DNA from: Pseudoalteromonas luteoviolacea DSM 6061
GTDB lineage: Bacteria; Pseudomonadota; Gammaproteobacteria; Enterobacterales; Alteromonadaceae
Assembly: GCF_001625655.1 (NCBI RefSeq)
Contig: NZ_AUYB01000097.1
Location: 1 to 64,000, forward strand
Reading direction: 5' to 3'
DNA: 64,000 nucleotides
Within the stretch, counting starts at the first letter, position 1. Every line of letters starts with the position of its first letter. The notes under the pieces are model-generated. The model was not told the DNA's origin, did not search any database, and saw nothing but the letters and a program-made list of their open reading frames with translations. Shown here piece after piece: positions 1-9,919 of the stretch. The position numbers and the translations under genes are program-made.

Positions 1-18
1 GTTTAATTAAAGCAGTTC

Positions 19-251
19 AATGCCGTTGCGGAAAGCTTTTTTCAACGATTAAAAAGCGGATAATTAACAGGAAGATTTACTCAACACGCCATGATGCGAA
101 AGCAGAGATATTTACTTTTATAGAAATGTTTTACAATCCGAAAAAACGTCACTCGCATACAGGCAGTGTTTCACCTGCTAAATTTGAGGAAGCATATTTT
201 TCTGAGTTAAAACTGTCTAGTGAAAGCTGGGAGGTCCAGATCAAGCTTTAG
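19..251 (+). pseudogene. IS3-family transposase C-terminal remnant (frameshifted)
   Basis: The first part (frame 1) reads NAVAESFFQRLK, the typical DDE-integrase core around the catalytic Glu of IS3 OrfB proteins, then hits a stop. Reading resumes one frame over from about position 49 with KRIINRKIYSTRHDAKAE, MFYNPKKRHSHTGSVSP and ends with a stop at 249-251. Adding one A to the A5 run near 49-53 would rejoin the two parts, so this looks like a single-base deletion. A TAA at 4-6 also lies upstream in frame 1. Only the C-terminal third is inside the window; the rest, if present, lies to the left. It is most likely inactive debris beside groEL. Confidence 0.8.
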
Positions 252-265
252 CAATTTTCAGACAC

Positions 266-299
266 AAAAAACCCTAACATCAAGATGTTAGGGTTTTTC
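266..299 (-). terminator. Rho-independent terminator of groESL (bidirectional)
   Basis: A perfect inverted repeat (AAAAACCCTAACATC at 267-281 and its complement at 284-298) gives a stem ending in T runs on both strands. It lies 33 bases after the groEL stop codon and could also end transcription from the transposase remnant. Confidence 0.85.
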
Positions 300-331
300 T
301 AAAGCGTGTAGTGCTTAGGAGATGATGTTTA

Positions 332-1993
<1,662 letters not shown>

Positions 1994-2040
1994 CTAAATT
2001 CTTTTAGTTAAAAGCTACTTTGTTTTTTACAAGCTAATGC

Positions 2041-2328
2041 TTACTCAACAATACCTAGGATATTGTCTTCACGCATGATCAGGTATTCTTGACCTTCGAT
2101 CTTTTCAGTCTTTTCAACGTATGAACCGAAAAGTACTGTGTCACCTGCTTTTACTTCTAGTGCTCTTACTTCACCACTGTCCAACACGCGGCCGTTACCT
2201 ACAGCAACAACTTCACCACGAGTTGATTTTTCAGCCGCTGAGCCAGTCAATACGATACCGCCAGCAGATTTAGTTTCTTCTTCTAGACGCTTAACAATAA
2301 CGCGATCATGTAAAGGACGAATGTTCAT
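2041..2328 (-). CDS. groES: Co-chaperonin GroES (10 kDa)
   Basis: This 95-aa lid of the GroEL chamber starts [18 protein letters not shown] and contains the mobile-loop region [12 protein letters not shown]. The longest open frame begins ten codons earlier, but the ATG at 2328 is preceded by AGGAG with a 10-base spacing and matches the conserved family N-terminus, so it was chosen. It is the first gene of the groESL operon, downstream of a heat-shock-like promoter. Confidence 0.97.
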   Translation of the reverse strand: MNIRPLHDRVIVKRLEEETKSAGGIVLTGSAAEKSTRGEVVAVGNGRVLDSGEVRALEVKAGDTVLFGSYVEKTEKIEGQEYLIMREDNILGIVE

Positions 2329-2452
2329 AGATTTAGTTCTCCTAACTTTTCTGAACAATGACAGAAATAATCTTTCTATTCAGAGTGAGCCGCGACCTCT
2401 ATAAAGGAGGCTTCAAACGCGACCCTCTGGATTAAAACTTAACTTGCAATTC

Positions 2453-2481
2453 TAGATGGGGGTGGATATTTAAAACCCAAG
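2453..2481 (-). promoter_or_regulatory. Probable sigma-32 heat-shock promoter of groESL
   Basis: On the minus strand CTTGGG (2481-2476) and CCCCCATCTA (2462-2453) are separated by 13 bases. The -10 element matches the sigma-32 consensus CCCCATnT very well; the -35 keeps the CTTG core. It lies about 125 bases upstream of the groES start, as expected for groE operons. Inferred from sequence only. Confidence 0.6.
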
Positions 2482-2499
2482 AGAAAAAATTAAAAAATT

Positions 2500-3033
2500 T
2501 TAATCTTTTCTCTTATATTCACCTTCAATTGTTGTAGTTGGCTGAGACTCAGATTGAGGGGCTTTACGTTCAAAAGGATCATATTTCTGCCCTTCAAAGG
2601 GAGCTTGTGCATCTTGATGTGTGTGTTGTTGACCAAAACCTTGACCAAACATGTTGCTTTGAGCTGAGCTTTTCATTTTTACACTGGCTTGCTCTATTAA
2701 GGTCTTAGCAATCCTTTGTCTAATCGCTGGGGTCAATAACATAAAACCCAAAGCATCTGTCATGATCCCTGGTGTCATTAAGAATACACCCGCGATGATC
2801 ACACATAACCCAGTAAATAAATCCTGGCCCGGCAATTGGCCCGATGCCATCTGGCTTTGTACATTGGAATAAGCTCCAAGCCCTTGTTGCTTAACTAGCT
2901 TAGCGCCAAGGATTGCAGTAGCAATAACCAATGCGATTGTCGCAAACCCACCAATGACATCACTAACTTGAATTAATAATGCTATTTCAACAATTGGTAC
3001 AACAATAAATAGTAGAAAAAGAACTTTAAACAT
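2500..3033 (-). CDS. fxsA: FxsA family membrane protein
   Basis: This 177-aa protein has hydrophobic segments at about residues 3-25, 27-48 and 76-105, with the family-typical stretches MFKVLFLLFIVVPIVEI, GAKLVKQQG and FLMTPGIMTDALGF. The C-terminal 60 residues are polar and Gln-rich. E. coli FxsA is an inner-membrane protein whose overproduction relieves F-plasmid exclusion of phage T7; its normal role is unclear. It lies just upstream of the groESL promoter in the same direction, a neighbourhood also common in enteric bacteria. The stop codon is only 19 bases from the promoter -35, so read-through from fxsA into groESL is possible. Confidence 0.9.
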   Translation of the reverse strand: MFKVLFLLFIVVPIVEIALLIQVSDVIGGFATIALVIATAILGAKLVKQQGLGAYSNVQSQMASGQLPGQDLFTGLCVIIAGVFLMTPGIMTDALGFMLLTPAIRQRIAKTLIEQASVKMKSSAQSNMFGQGFGQQHTHQDAQAPFEGQKYDPFERKAPQSESQPTTTIEGEYKRKD

Positions 3034-3214
3034 AGATTCTCCAAATAAACTGAAATAGATGTATGGCTTCTCAGGTCTAATTTCAAGCTTACAGTCAGCA
3101 TCCTATAACTCTTTGGCTTTCTTATGTGGCTTTGTACAGCACAACACTTTGTTGTTTAGAGTAAAACCAAAAATGAAAGTTCATAGTATATAAATGCAAC
3201 TCAACGAGCACACC

Positions 3215-3243
3215 TTGGGATCCCGGTTGTCTTTCGATACTAT
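3215..3243 (+). promoter_or_regulatory. Possible sigma-70 promoter of cutA-dsbD
   Basis: TTGGGA (3215-3220) and TACTAT (3238-3243) are 17 bases apart and lie about 30 bases upstream of the chosen cutA start. Each hexamer matches consensus at four of six positions, so support is modest. Confidence 0.3.
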
Positions 3244-3274
3244 ATGGATAAAACAGAATAGTCGGCAAAATACG

Positions 3275-3595
3275 ATGAGTACTCCATACAGATTGGTCAT
3301 GACGACTTGTGATAGCAAAGATAATGCAAAGCATATAGCTGCGCATTTAGTGTTAAATAAATTAGCAGCTTGTGTGAACATATTGCCCCAATTAGAGTCA
3401 ATCTACATGTGGCAAGGAGAAGTTACACAAAGTGACGAATTTAAATTACTGATCAAAACAAAATCCGCACTGGTTAATGAAGTCATTGAAGTGATCCAAA
3501 CAGAGCATAGTTACGATGTGCCTGAAGTACAGGTCATAGAAATAACCAATGGTGCACAACAATACTTTAACTGGATGGAAGAGGTACTGAATTAA
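3275..3595 (+). CDS. cutA: Divalent-cation tolerance protein CutA
   Basis: From the ATG at 3275 the protein is 106 aa, the usual length of CutA1, starting MSTPYRLVMTTCDSKDNA and containing LAACVNILPQLESIYMWQGE, DEFKLLIKT and the C-terminal VPEVQVIEI and FNWMEEVL blocks. CutA1 proteins are very stable ferredoxin-like trimers linked to copper and other metal tolerance. The open frame extends to an ATG at 3194, but those extra 27 residues do not look like the family, and 3275 also fits a possible promoter just upstream. The stop codon overlaps the dsbD start (TAATG), so the two genes are translationally coupled. Confidence 0.93.
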   Translation: MSTPYRLVMTTCDSKDNAKHIAAHLVLNKLAACVNILPQLESIYMWQGEVTQSDEFKLLIKTKSALVNEVIEVIQTEHSYDVPEVQVIEITNGAQQYFNWMEEVLN

Positions 3596-5415
3596 TGCGA
3601 CTGACGACGCTCATTTTTTCTTTTTTCACACTGCTTTTTATCAGCAGTTTTCAGGCTCAGGCCAATAATAATGTGCTAGATAGTTTACTGGCGCCAAAAC
3701 AACAGACATTTTTACCCGTCGATCAAGCTTTTCAGTTCGATTTTGACCAACAAGGTAGTGTGCTATTTACGGGCTGGGACATAGCGCCTGGTTACTACAT
3801 TTATAAGCATAAACTTGAGTTTGTAGGCAAGGAGGCTGACATAAAAGTCCCTGAGCTAGCGAAGGGCAAAATGATCGAGGATGAATTCTTTGGTCGTACC
3901 GAAGTCTATTTTGATGAACTTTCTGTGGTGTCTAAGCTTTCAAATGTCGCCCAAGGTGCGGTGGTAAAAATTCGCTACCAAGGCTGTGCCGAAGCTGGAC
4001 TCTGTTACCCGCCTGAAATTATCGAAATTCCATTAACTGCATTTGGCAGCTCTGGTGCTGCTGCGGTCACACCAGCCACCACTCACGATACCAAGCAGCA
4101 GAGCGAGCCAGTTTCAAAGCCGATACAAAAAGATGATGGCGAATTGTCATTCAATGAACGTTTAGCCCAACAAAGCTTTGCTGCCAACCTAAGTGCATTT
4201 TTCTTAGTGGGTGTGCTGTTGGCATTCACGCCATGTGTGTTCCCAATGTTTCCGATTTTGTCTAGCCTAATTGCTGGGCAGAAAAACCTCTCAACTAAAA
4301 AAGCATTTTCTCTTTCATTTGTATATGTGCAAGGTATGGCTGTTACCTATGCGGCTCTTGGCCTTGTTGTCGCCTATTTTGGCGGTCATATACAGGGCTA
4401 CATTCAGCACCCTGCGGTACTAATCAGCTTTAGTATCTTGTTCATTATTTTAGCTTTTGCCATGTTCGGTTGGTTTGAGCTACGTTTGCCAAGTGGCATG
4501 ATGAGTAAGTTGACGGAGATCAGCAATCAACAAAAAGGGGGCAATTATACAGGTGTGTTTATGATGGGCGTTTTATCGGGCCTTATTGCTAGCCCGTGTA
4601 CCACCGCACCATTATCTGCTGCATTGCTTTATGTTGCTCAAAGTGGCGACTACCTTGTGGGCGGCTTAACTTTGTACGCACTGAGCTTAGGAATGGGACT
4701 ACCGTTACTTCTACTTGGCACATCTGGTGGGAAATTGCTACCCAAAGCCGGCGGTTGGATGGAACAAGTGAAAACCCTATTCGGCTTCTTAATGCTATTT
4801 GTACCACTTATACTATTAGAGCGTATTTTAGACTTTGACATCATAGTGATGTTGGCATCTGTGCTTGCCATTGCTACAGCACTTTACCTGCACTATTGGC
4901 AAAGCGGTCAGCAACAAGGTAAAGGCAAAACTATTTTATGGGCGATGTCCATGACGCTATTTGTCAGTGCTTTTCTTATGGCCCAGTCAGTTCTTTTCAA
5001 ACAACCTGTTTCTCAAACTACCGTTGTTAGTTCGCAGCTAGAAGAGAAAAAGTTTAGGTTGATTGAAGGCCTAGAGGGTTTAAATACTGAAGTTGCAAAA
5101 GCCAATCAACAAGGCCAAATCGCGGTTGTTGATTTGTACGCAGACTGGTGCGTCGCATGTAAAGAGTTCGAGAAGTACACCTTCCCAGAAGCTGAAGTAC
5201 AAAAAGAGTTCCAGCATTTCGAATTATTGAAGCTCGACTTAACAGAGAGTAATGACACAACTTTTGAAATTATGGACCATTTCACTGTCTTTGGATTGCC
5301 AAGTATGCTGTTCTTCGACAAAGACGGCAATGAAATCCCTGAACTTCGCGTAACTGGCTTTATGAATGCAGAAGACTTTGCAGAACACCTACGTAAAGTG
5401 CGCGATTACCAGTAA
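3595..5415 (+). CDS. dsbD: Thiol:disulfide interchange protein DsbD
   Basis: A 606-aa inner-membrane electron carrier that passes reducing power from cytosolic thioredoxin to periplasmic disulfide isomerases and cytochrome c maturation. An N-terminal signal peptide (about residues 1-23) is followed by the periplasmic alpha domain with the redox pair in CAEAGLC (near residue 130). The membrane core has Cys in FTPCVFPMFP (near 209) and ASPCTTAPL (near 332), and the C-terminal thioredoxin-like domain has the CVAC motif in DWCVACK (near 517). All three cysteine pairs are present, so it should be functional. It overlaps cutA by one base, the common cutA-dsbD pairing. Confidence 0.97.
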   Translation: MRLTTLIFSFFTLLFISSFQAQANNNVLDSLLAPKQQTFLPVDQAFQFDFDQQGSVLFTGWDIAPGYYIYKHKLEFVGKEADIKVPELAKGKMIEDEFFGRTEVYFDELSVVSKLSNVAQGAVVKIRYQGCAEAGLCYPPEIIEIPLTAFGSSGAAAVTPATTHDTKQQSEPVSKPIQKDDGELSFNERLAQQSFAANLSAFFLVGVLLAFTPCVFPMFPILSSLIAGQKNLSTKKAFSLSFVYVQGMAVTYAALGLVVAYFGGHIQGYIQHPAVLISFSILFIILAFAMFGWFELRLPSGMMSKLTEISNQQKGGNYTGVFMMGVLSGLIASPCTTAPLSAALLYVAQSGDYLVGGLTLYALSLGMGLPLLLLGTSGGKLLPKAGGWMEQVKTLFGFLMLFVPLILLERILDFDIIVMLASVLAIATALYLHYWQSGQQQGKGKTILWAMSMTLFVSAFLMAQSVLFKQPVSQTTVVSSQLEEKKFRLIEGLEGLNTEVAKANQQGQIAVVDLYADWCVACKEFEKYTFPEAEVQKEFQHFELLKLDLTESNDTTFEIMDHFTVFGLPSMLFFDKDGNEIPELRVTGFMNAEDFAEHLRKVRDYQ

Positions 5416-5434
5416 ATATCCTTCCCTTCCACAT

Positions 5435-5463
5435 GCCTACTTGAGTTTAGCCATCAAGTAGGC
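5435..5463 (+). terminator. Hairpin after dsbD (weak terminator)
   Basis: GCCTACTTGA and TCAAGTAGGC form a perfect 10-bp stem with a 9-base loop, 20 bases after the dsbD stop. There is no clean T run after it, so it may be an imperfect terminator or an mRNA 3'-end stabiliser. Confidence 0.5.
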
Positions 5464-5632
5464 GACACTTTATCTCTGATTAGACCAGTATTTTGCTGCT
5501 ATTTACCTCGAACACTCTATAATAGTTCGCGAACGTGAGAAATATTTGCTATTTATCGCACAAGCGCTTAAGTTAGACAAAGCAAAAGACGAAAAGTCGG
5601 TTTATTTCCCATTTAAAGGAATTTCACGCATT

Positions 5633-6094
5633 ATGTCAGCAAATTTTAAGGTTTTAGTACTAAATGGCCCCAATTTGAATATGTTAGGGCGACGCGAGCC
5701 AGATAAATATGGCACACAAACCTTAGCTGAGGTAATGCAGTCACTGATAAAGTGCGCAGAACAACACGATGTGACGCTGACTCATTTTCAAAGCAACAGT
5801 GAAGCTGAGCTGATTAATACTATCCACGACCATTATGGCAAGGTGGACTGCATTATTATTAACCCAGCCGCATTTACACATACCAGTATCGCAATGCGCG
5901 ATGCGTTGCTCAGTATCAGCGTCCCATTTTACGAAGTGCATATTTCTAATGTGCACGCACGCGAGCCATTTCGCCACACCTCATATTTTTCGGATGTGGC
6001 AAAGGGCGTAATATGTGGATTAGGTGCAACTGGCTATCATGCCGCATTACTGGCAGCTATTGACCAGTTGCGCAACCAAAATAACTCAAATTAA
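5633..6094 (+). CDS. aroQ: 3-dehydroquinate dehydratase, type II
   Basis: Starting at the ATG at 5633 gives 153 aa beginning [19 protein letters not shown], a usual length for this shikimate-pathway enzyme, which dehydrates 3-dehydroquinate to 3-dehydroshikimate. The active-site loop DKYGTQTL, the NPAAFTHTS motif and [14 protein letters not shown] are all present. A longer frame runs from 5546, but AAAGGA lies 12 bases before 5633 and the family N-terminus starts there. It is the first gene of an aroQ-accB-accC cluster, an arrangement widespread in gammaproteobacteria; accB follows after 19 bases. Confidence 0.95.
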   Translation: MSANFKVLVLNGPNLNMLGRREPDKYGTQTLAEVMQSLIKCAEQHDVTLTHFQSNSEAELINTIHDHYGKVDCIIINPAAFTHTSIAMRDALLSISVPFYEVHISNVHAREPFRHTSYFSDVAKGVICGLGATGYHAALLAAIDQLRNQNNSN

Positions 6095-6113
6095 CTAACA
6101 GGCGGGCCAAGTT

Positions 6114-6575
6114 ATGGATATTCGCAAGATTAAAAAACTAATCGAACTAGTAGAAGAATCAGGTATTGCAGAGCTAGAAATCACCGAAGGTGAAGAGTCA
6201 GTACGTATCAACCGTCACAGCAGTGCACCGGTTATGGCTCAGCCTCAGCAATTCGCAGTGCCAGCACCTGCTGCGGCACCAGTAGCAGCACCTGCGGCTC
6301 CAGCGGCTGAAGCACCTGCAGCAGAAGCAGCAACACCAGCGGGTCACCAAGTTAAGTCTCCAATGGTTGGTACTTTCTACTCTGCATCTTCACCAACAGC
6401 AGCTGCTTATGTTGAAGTTGGCGCTAAAGTTAATGTTGGCGACACGCTTTGTATCGTTGAAGCGATGAAGATGATGAACCAGATCGAGTCTGACAAGGCA
6501 GGTACTGTTAAAGCTATCCTAGTTGAGAACGGCGAGCCAGTTGAGTTTGATCAACCTCTATTCATCATCGAATAA
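6114..6575 (+). CDS. accB: Biotin carboxyl carrier protein of acetyl-CoA carboxylase
   Basis: A 153-aa protein with three parts: an N-terminal helix region ([17 protein letters not shown]), an Ala/Pro-rich linker (about residues 42-75), and the biotinyl domain with the modified lysine in VEAMKMMN. It carries carboxybiotin between the biotin carboxylase AccC and the carboxyltransferase, the committed step of fatty acid synthesis; the resulting malonyl-CoA is also the extender for the PKS module at 37166-47188. It sits between aroQ and accC with gaps of about 20 bases. Confidence 0.97.
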   Translation: MDIRKIKKLIELVEESGIAELEITEGEESVRINRHSSAPVMAQPQQFAVPAPAAAPVAAPAAPAAEAPAAEAATPAGHQVKSPMVGTFYSASSPTAAAYVEVGAKVNVGDTLCIVEAMKMMNQIESDKAGTVKAILVENGEPVEFDQPLFIIE

Positions 6576-6595
6576 TTCCCAAGAAGGCAAACACT

Positions 6596-7936
6596 ATGTT
6601 AGATAAAGTAGTCATTGCAAACCGAGGTGAAATTGCACTTCGCGTATTGCGTGCCTGCAAGGAGCTTGGGATTAAAACGGTTGCAGTACACTCAACTGCT
6701 GACCGTGACCTTAAACACGTTCTACTTGCAGACGAAACAATTTGTATCGGTAAACCAGCTGCGTCTGAGAGTTACCTTGATATTCCTCGCATCATCGCTG
6801 CGGCAGAAGTAACTGATGCAGTTGCAATCCACCCAGGATATGGCTTCCTATCTGAAAATGCAGACTTTGCTGATCAAGTTGAGCAAAGCGGCTTTATCTT
6901 TATCGGTCCAAAAGGCGACACTATCCGCCTAATGGGTGATAAAGTTTCTGCAATCGAAGCAATGCGTAAAGCAGGTGTACCTTGTGTACCAGGTTCTGAT
7001 GGCCCACTAACTGAAGATAACGAGCGTAACGTCCAAATCGCTAAGCGCATCGGTTACCCTGTTATCATCAAAGCAGCAGGCGGCGGCGGTGGTCGTGGTA
7101 TGCGTGTTGTTCGCTCAGAAGAAGAGTTACTAGATTCAATCGCACTGACGCAAACTGAAGCACAGCAGTTCTTCGGCAACGGCATGGTTTACATGGAAAA
7201 ATTCCTAGAAAACCCACGTCACATCGAAGTACAGGTACTTGCTGACGGTCAAGGCAATGCAATTCACCTAGGTGAGCGTGACTGTTCAATGCAGCGTCGT
7301 CACCAGAAAGTAGTTGAAGAAGCGCCAGCGCCTGGTATTACTGCAGAAATGCGTAAGTTCATCGGTGACCGTTGTACGCGTGCGTGTATCGAAATCGGTT
7401 ATCGTGGTGCAGGTACGTTTGAATTCCTATACGAGAATGGCGAATTCTACTTCATCGAAATGAATACACGTATTCAGGTAGAGCACCCTGTAACTGAAAT
7501 GGTTACTGGCGTTGACCTAATCAAAGAGCAGCTAAAAATTGCTGCCGGTCAACCTCTATCAATCACACAAGATGACGTTGTTATCAAAGGTCACGCAATC
7601 GAGTGTCGTATCAACGCTGAAGATCCTGAGTCGTTTATCCCGTCTCCTGGTAAGATCACACGTTTCCACCCTGCAGGTGGCTTAGGTATTCGTTGGGACA
7701 GCCATATTTACGCTGATTACACGGTACCACCACACTACGATTCAATGATTGGCAAGCTAATTACTTACGGTGAAAACCGTGATGTTGCTATCGCTCGTGC
7801 ACGCAACGCGTTAAACGAGCTGGTGATCGATGGAATTAAGACCAACACACCATTACACCAAAAGATCCTAGCAGACGAAAACTTCCAAAATGGTGGTACA
7901 AACATCCACTATCTGGAGAAGAAACTAGGCCTTTAA
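6596..7936 (+). CDS. accC: Biotin carboxylase, acetyl-CoA carboxylase subunit
   Basis: A 446-aa ATP-grasp enzyme that carboxylates biotin on AccB. It begins [20 protein letters not shown]. The glycine-rich nucleotide loop ([13 protein letters not shown]), the lid motif [15 protein letters not shown], and the metal and catalytic motifs [16 protein letters not shown] are intact, and the length is standard. It is co-transcribed with accB (20-base gap) and is followed directly by a terminator. Confidence 0.98.
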   Translation: MLDKVVIANRGEIALRVLRACKELGIKTVAVHSTADRDLKHVLLADETICIGKPAASESYLDIPRIIAAAEVTDAVAIHPGYGFLSENADFADQVEQSGFIFIGPKGDTIRLMGDKVSAIEAMRKAGVPCVPGSDGPLTEDNERNVQIAKRIGYPVIIKAAGGGGGRGMRVVRSEEELLDSIALTQTEAQQFFGNGMVYMEKFLENPRHIEVQVLADGQGNAIHLGERDCSMQRRHQKVVEEAPAPGITAEMRKFIGDRCTRACIEIGYRGAGTFEFLYENGEFYFIEMNTRIQVEHPVTEMVTGVDLIKEQLKIAAGQPLSITQDDVVIKGHAIECRINAEDPESFIPSPGKITRFHPAGGLGIRWDSHIYADYTVPPHYDSMIGKLITYGENRDVAIARARNALNELVIDGIKTNTPLHQKILADENFQNGGTNIHYLEKKLGL

Positions 7937-7951
7937 GGCAAAGTTAATGTG

Positions 7952-7980
7952 AAAAGCCGGTTAAAACCGGCTTTTTCTTT
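7952..7980 (+). terminator. Rho-independent terminator after accC
   Basis: AAAGCCGG and CCGGCTTT pair around the loop TTAAAA, followed by a T-rich tail (CTTTTTCTTT), 16 bases after the accC stop. Confidence 0.9.
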
Positions 7981-8052
7981 ATTAGGAACTAAACAATTTG
8001 CCTTTTTATTAATCAATTGAACAAGATAAGCTAGATTTTTCAGCTTTTATTA

Positions 8053-8081
8053 GTGACAAGCGCCTAAAAAGTTCATATACT
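8053..8081 (+). promoter_or_regulatory. Sigma-70 promoter of the CAU tRNA gene
   Basis: GTGACA (8053-8058) and TATACT (8076-8081) are exactly 17 bases apart, each matching consensus at five of six positions. The next bases (GCCAGCGC) form a GC-rich discriminator of the kind found in stringently controlled stable-RNA promoters. The predicted start is about 35 bases before the mature tRNA. Confidence 0.7.
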
Positions 8082-8124
8082 GCCAGCGCTTCAAAAGATT
8101 GTTTTCACACAATCACGTAAAAAT

Positions 8125-8201
8125 GGCCCTATAGCTCAGTTGGTTAGAGCACCCGACTCATAATCGGTAGGTCCCTGGTTCGAGTCCAGGTGGGGCCACC
8201 A
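8125..8201 (+). tRNA. tRNA with CAU anticodon, probably tRNA-Ile2 (lysidine type)
   Basis: A full cloverleaf of 77 bases including an encoded CCA. The acceptor stem is GGCCCTA/TGGGGCC, the D arm AGCTCAGTTGGTTAGAGC, the T loop TTCGAGT, and the anticodon loop CTCATAA, giving CAU. Acceptor pairs C4-G69 and C5-G68 and the GGCC...GGCC ends resemble E. coli tRNA-Ile2, whose CAU is changed to lysidine-AU by TilS, more than elongator tRNA-Met, which starts GGCTACG. The first anticodon-stem pair (C-U) is mismatched. It stands alone between accC and the biosynthetic locus; tRNA 3' ends are common integration points. Confidence 0.9.
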
Positions 8202-8388
8202 TTTTTTAAATCTATTCAAATTTCAAACGTTTTCCTTAATCTCTATATATTCTCGTTATAAATCATATCCTGCTTATTTTTGTGTTGTTCTTTAGCATAT
8301 TGATGTGTTTTAAAGGCCCTACCAAGTATTGAATAACACCCGATGTAGAACCTTTGACGTAATTTTTATCAGCAGTTTCAACTGCCTC

Positions 8389-8556
8389 TTATGGAATGAA
8401 CCTTGTTGCGTTGTCCGGTTCTCCTTCTGTGGGATCTTTGCCTTTATGCGTTCCTGAGCCACCACATACTTTGCTTAGCTCTTCACGGTTTGGTATGTAG
8501 GGTTGTTTTGAGTTATGTATCGTTTTTTGCGCTGATAATTTGGATAAAACTTTCAT
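8389..8556 (-). CDS. Small 55-aa peptide with double-glycine-leader-like motif
   Basis: An unrecognised short gene. The ATG at 8556 has a strong Shine-Dalgarno (AAAGGAGA, 5-6 bases upstream). The product starts MKVLSKLSAQKT and has NREELSKVCGGSG at residues 23-35, which fits the ELxxVxGG pattern of double-glycine leaders of exported peptides and RiPP precursors. The remaining 22 residues (SGTHKG...ATRFIP) are polar and contain no Cys. The same frame stays open for 41 more codons after the TAA, ending at a TGA near 8263, so a nonsense-shortened longer protein is possible. No C39 peptidase is seen in the window; the nearby ABC exporter lacks one. The start and RBS are well supported, the function is not. 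Confidence 0.55.
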   Translation of the reverse strand: MKVLSKLSAQKTIHNSKQPYIPNREELSKVCGGSGTHKGKDPTEGEPDNATRFIP

Positions 8557-8692
8557 AGTATCTCCTTTGGATGCTTTTAAGTATCTATGTCCTTAACTCA
8601 TGATTTATATTACTTAAAAGCAAGTACAAAGCCATAGCACAGCTGAACTATGTTGCTTAATACACGTATTTTGGCCACTCTCCTATCGGTGT

Positions 8693-8729
8693 AAAAAATA
8701 AAGCGCCCGCTCAATGGCAAAGGCGCTTT
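8693..8729 (-). terminator. Rho-independent terminator at the end of the lipopeptide locus
   Basis: On the minus strand AAAGCGCC and GGCGCTTT pair across a 14-base loop and are followed by TTATTTTTTA. It begins 6 bases after the stop codon of the SPFH gene and closes the minus-strand gene series. Confidence 0.85.
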
Positions 8730-8734
8730 GGGTT

Positions 8735-9919
8735 CTACTTTAAATACTCCATGGGCTCACCAGTTTGTAAAGCGGGATCTGTGAGTGTTTTATCTGGTTG
8801 GCGAAGGTCTGGTTTTATTTTATGGCCATACTTATCAACGCTATTTAAATACTCGTCTTTCTCATCCAATTCAGACTTGAGTTCACCGGGTTTATGCGTC
8901 TCTTTAAAGCGGGCATTTTCTGATGTCAAACTGCTTTCAGTATTCAGTATTAGCGGCAAGCCATCCTTACCACTGCCAATTACGACGACTTTGGCATTAT
9001 TTGATTTGGCAAGCTCTATCGTGGCTTCAATACCGCGCCACTTTAAATACGCTTCAGAGATACCATCACTGACCTTTTCTTGGAATAATGCAATCCCTTT
9101 AGCCTCTTCTTCTTTGCGTAGAGCTTCTTTTTTCGCGACTTCAACCCGCATTTTGTACTCTTCTAAAATGTAGTTTTGATTCACTTTAGAAATAATTGCG
9201 GTGTGGACTTTGTCTGGCAAATCAACACGCTTTATCAATACATCATCGAGGTTTACCAAGTGATGCCCCGCCATGTCTTTGGCTTCTTGACGTAACATCG
9301 ATTTTTCTTTGAGTTCTAACTCATTAAGCACCTGACCAAGCAACTCCTCTTGTACTTCTTTTCGCTGATTACCATATACCTGTTCAGCATCATACTGAGA
9401 GACAATCATGCGAACACCCGAACTCACTTCGGGTAAGATAATTTCATCTACATAATTGGGGCCAACGAGTTTATGCAAGTATGGTATATACTCCACTTCA
9501 GGGCGATAACGCACAGTAATATCGAGCGTGATCCTCAGCCCTTCTTTGGTAATGGCATACACATTGGTATGAGCTGTTTGATAGCGACTCGAATAAATTG
9601 TGAGCGTGTCCCATGGGAATACCAATACAGTCCCCTCTTGCAATGGCTCTTTTAAATAGGTACCACCTGCAAAACGCTTCCAAAGTACACCGACCTCCCC
9701 CGAATCCACCTTAATAAATATTACTGGGATCAGCGCGATTACTATAAAAATACTGATCAGTAAGGTTAATCCGGCACGAAAGCGCCACGACAAAATCCGC
9801 CGCCTTAACTTAGGTTGGTAGCGTTTAAGCAAACGCATAAGTAAATTGGATAAAATAATCGCCAATATGGCGCTAATGATAATCGTCAGTGTAATATCTG
9901 AAGGGAGTATGACGTTCAT
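8735..9919 (-). CDS. SPFH/band 7 (prohibitin-like) membrane protein
   Basis: A 394-aa protein with two N-terminal hydrophobic segments (about residues 8-28 and 48-70), then a band 7 domain starting VDSGEVGVLWKRFAGGTYL (about 71-260). An Ala/Glu/Lys-rich predicted coiled coil (about 195-290) follows, then a charged C-terminal tail. SPFH proteins oligomerise in membrane microdomains and scaffold transporters or proteases. The start codon overlaps the end of the ABC exporter gene by 4 bases (ATGA), so the two are translationally coupled, which suggests a joint role in export or membrane protection. It is the last gene before the terminator. Family assignment is firm; the role here is inference. 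Confidence 0.8.
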   Translation of the reverse strand: MNVILPSDITLTIIISAILAIILSNLLMRLLKRYQPKLRRRILSWRFRAGLTLLISIFIVIALIPVIFIKVDSGEVGVLWKRFAGGTYLKEPLQEGTVLVFPWDTLTIYSSRYQTAHTNVYAITKEGLRITLDITVRYRPEVEYIPYLHKLVGPNYVDEIILPEVSSGVRMIVSQYDAEQVYGNQRKEVQEELLGQVLNELELKEKSMLRQEAKDMAGHHLVNLDDVLIKRVDLPDKVHTAIISKVNQNYILEEYKMRVEVAKKEALRKEEEAKGIALFQEKVSDGISEAYLKWRGIEATIELAKSNNAKVVVIGSGKDGLPLILNTESSLTSENARFKETHKPGELKSELDEKDEYLNSVDKYGHKIKPDLRQPDKTLTDPALQTGEPMEYLK

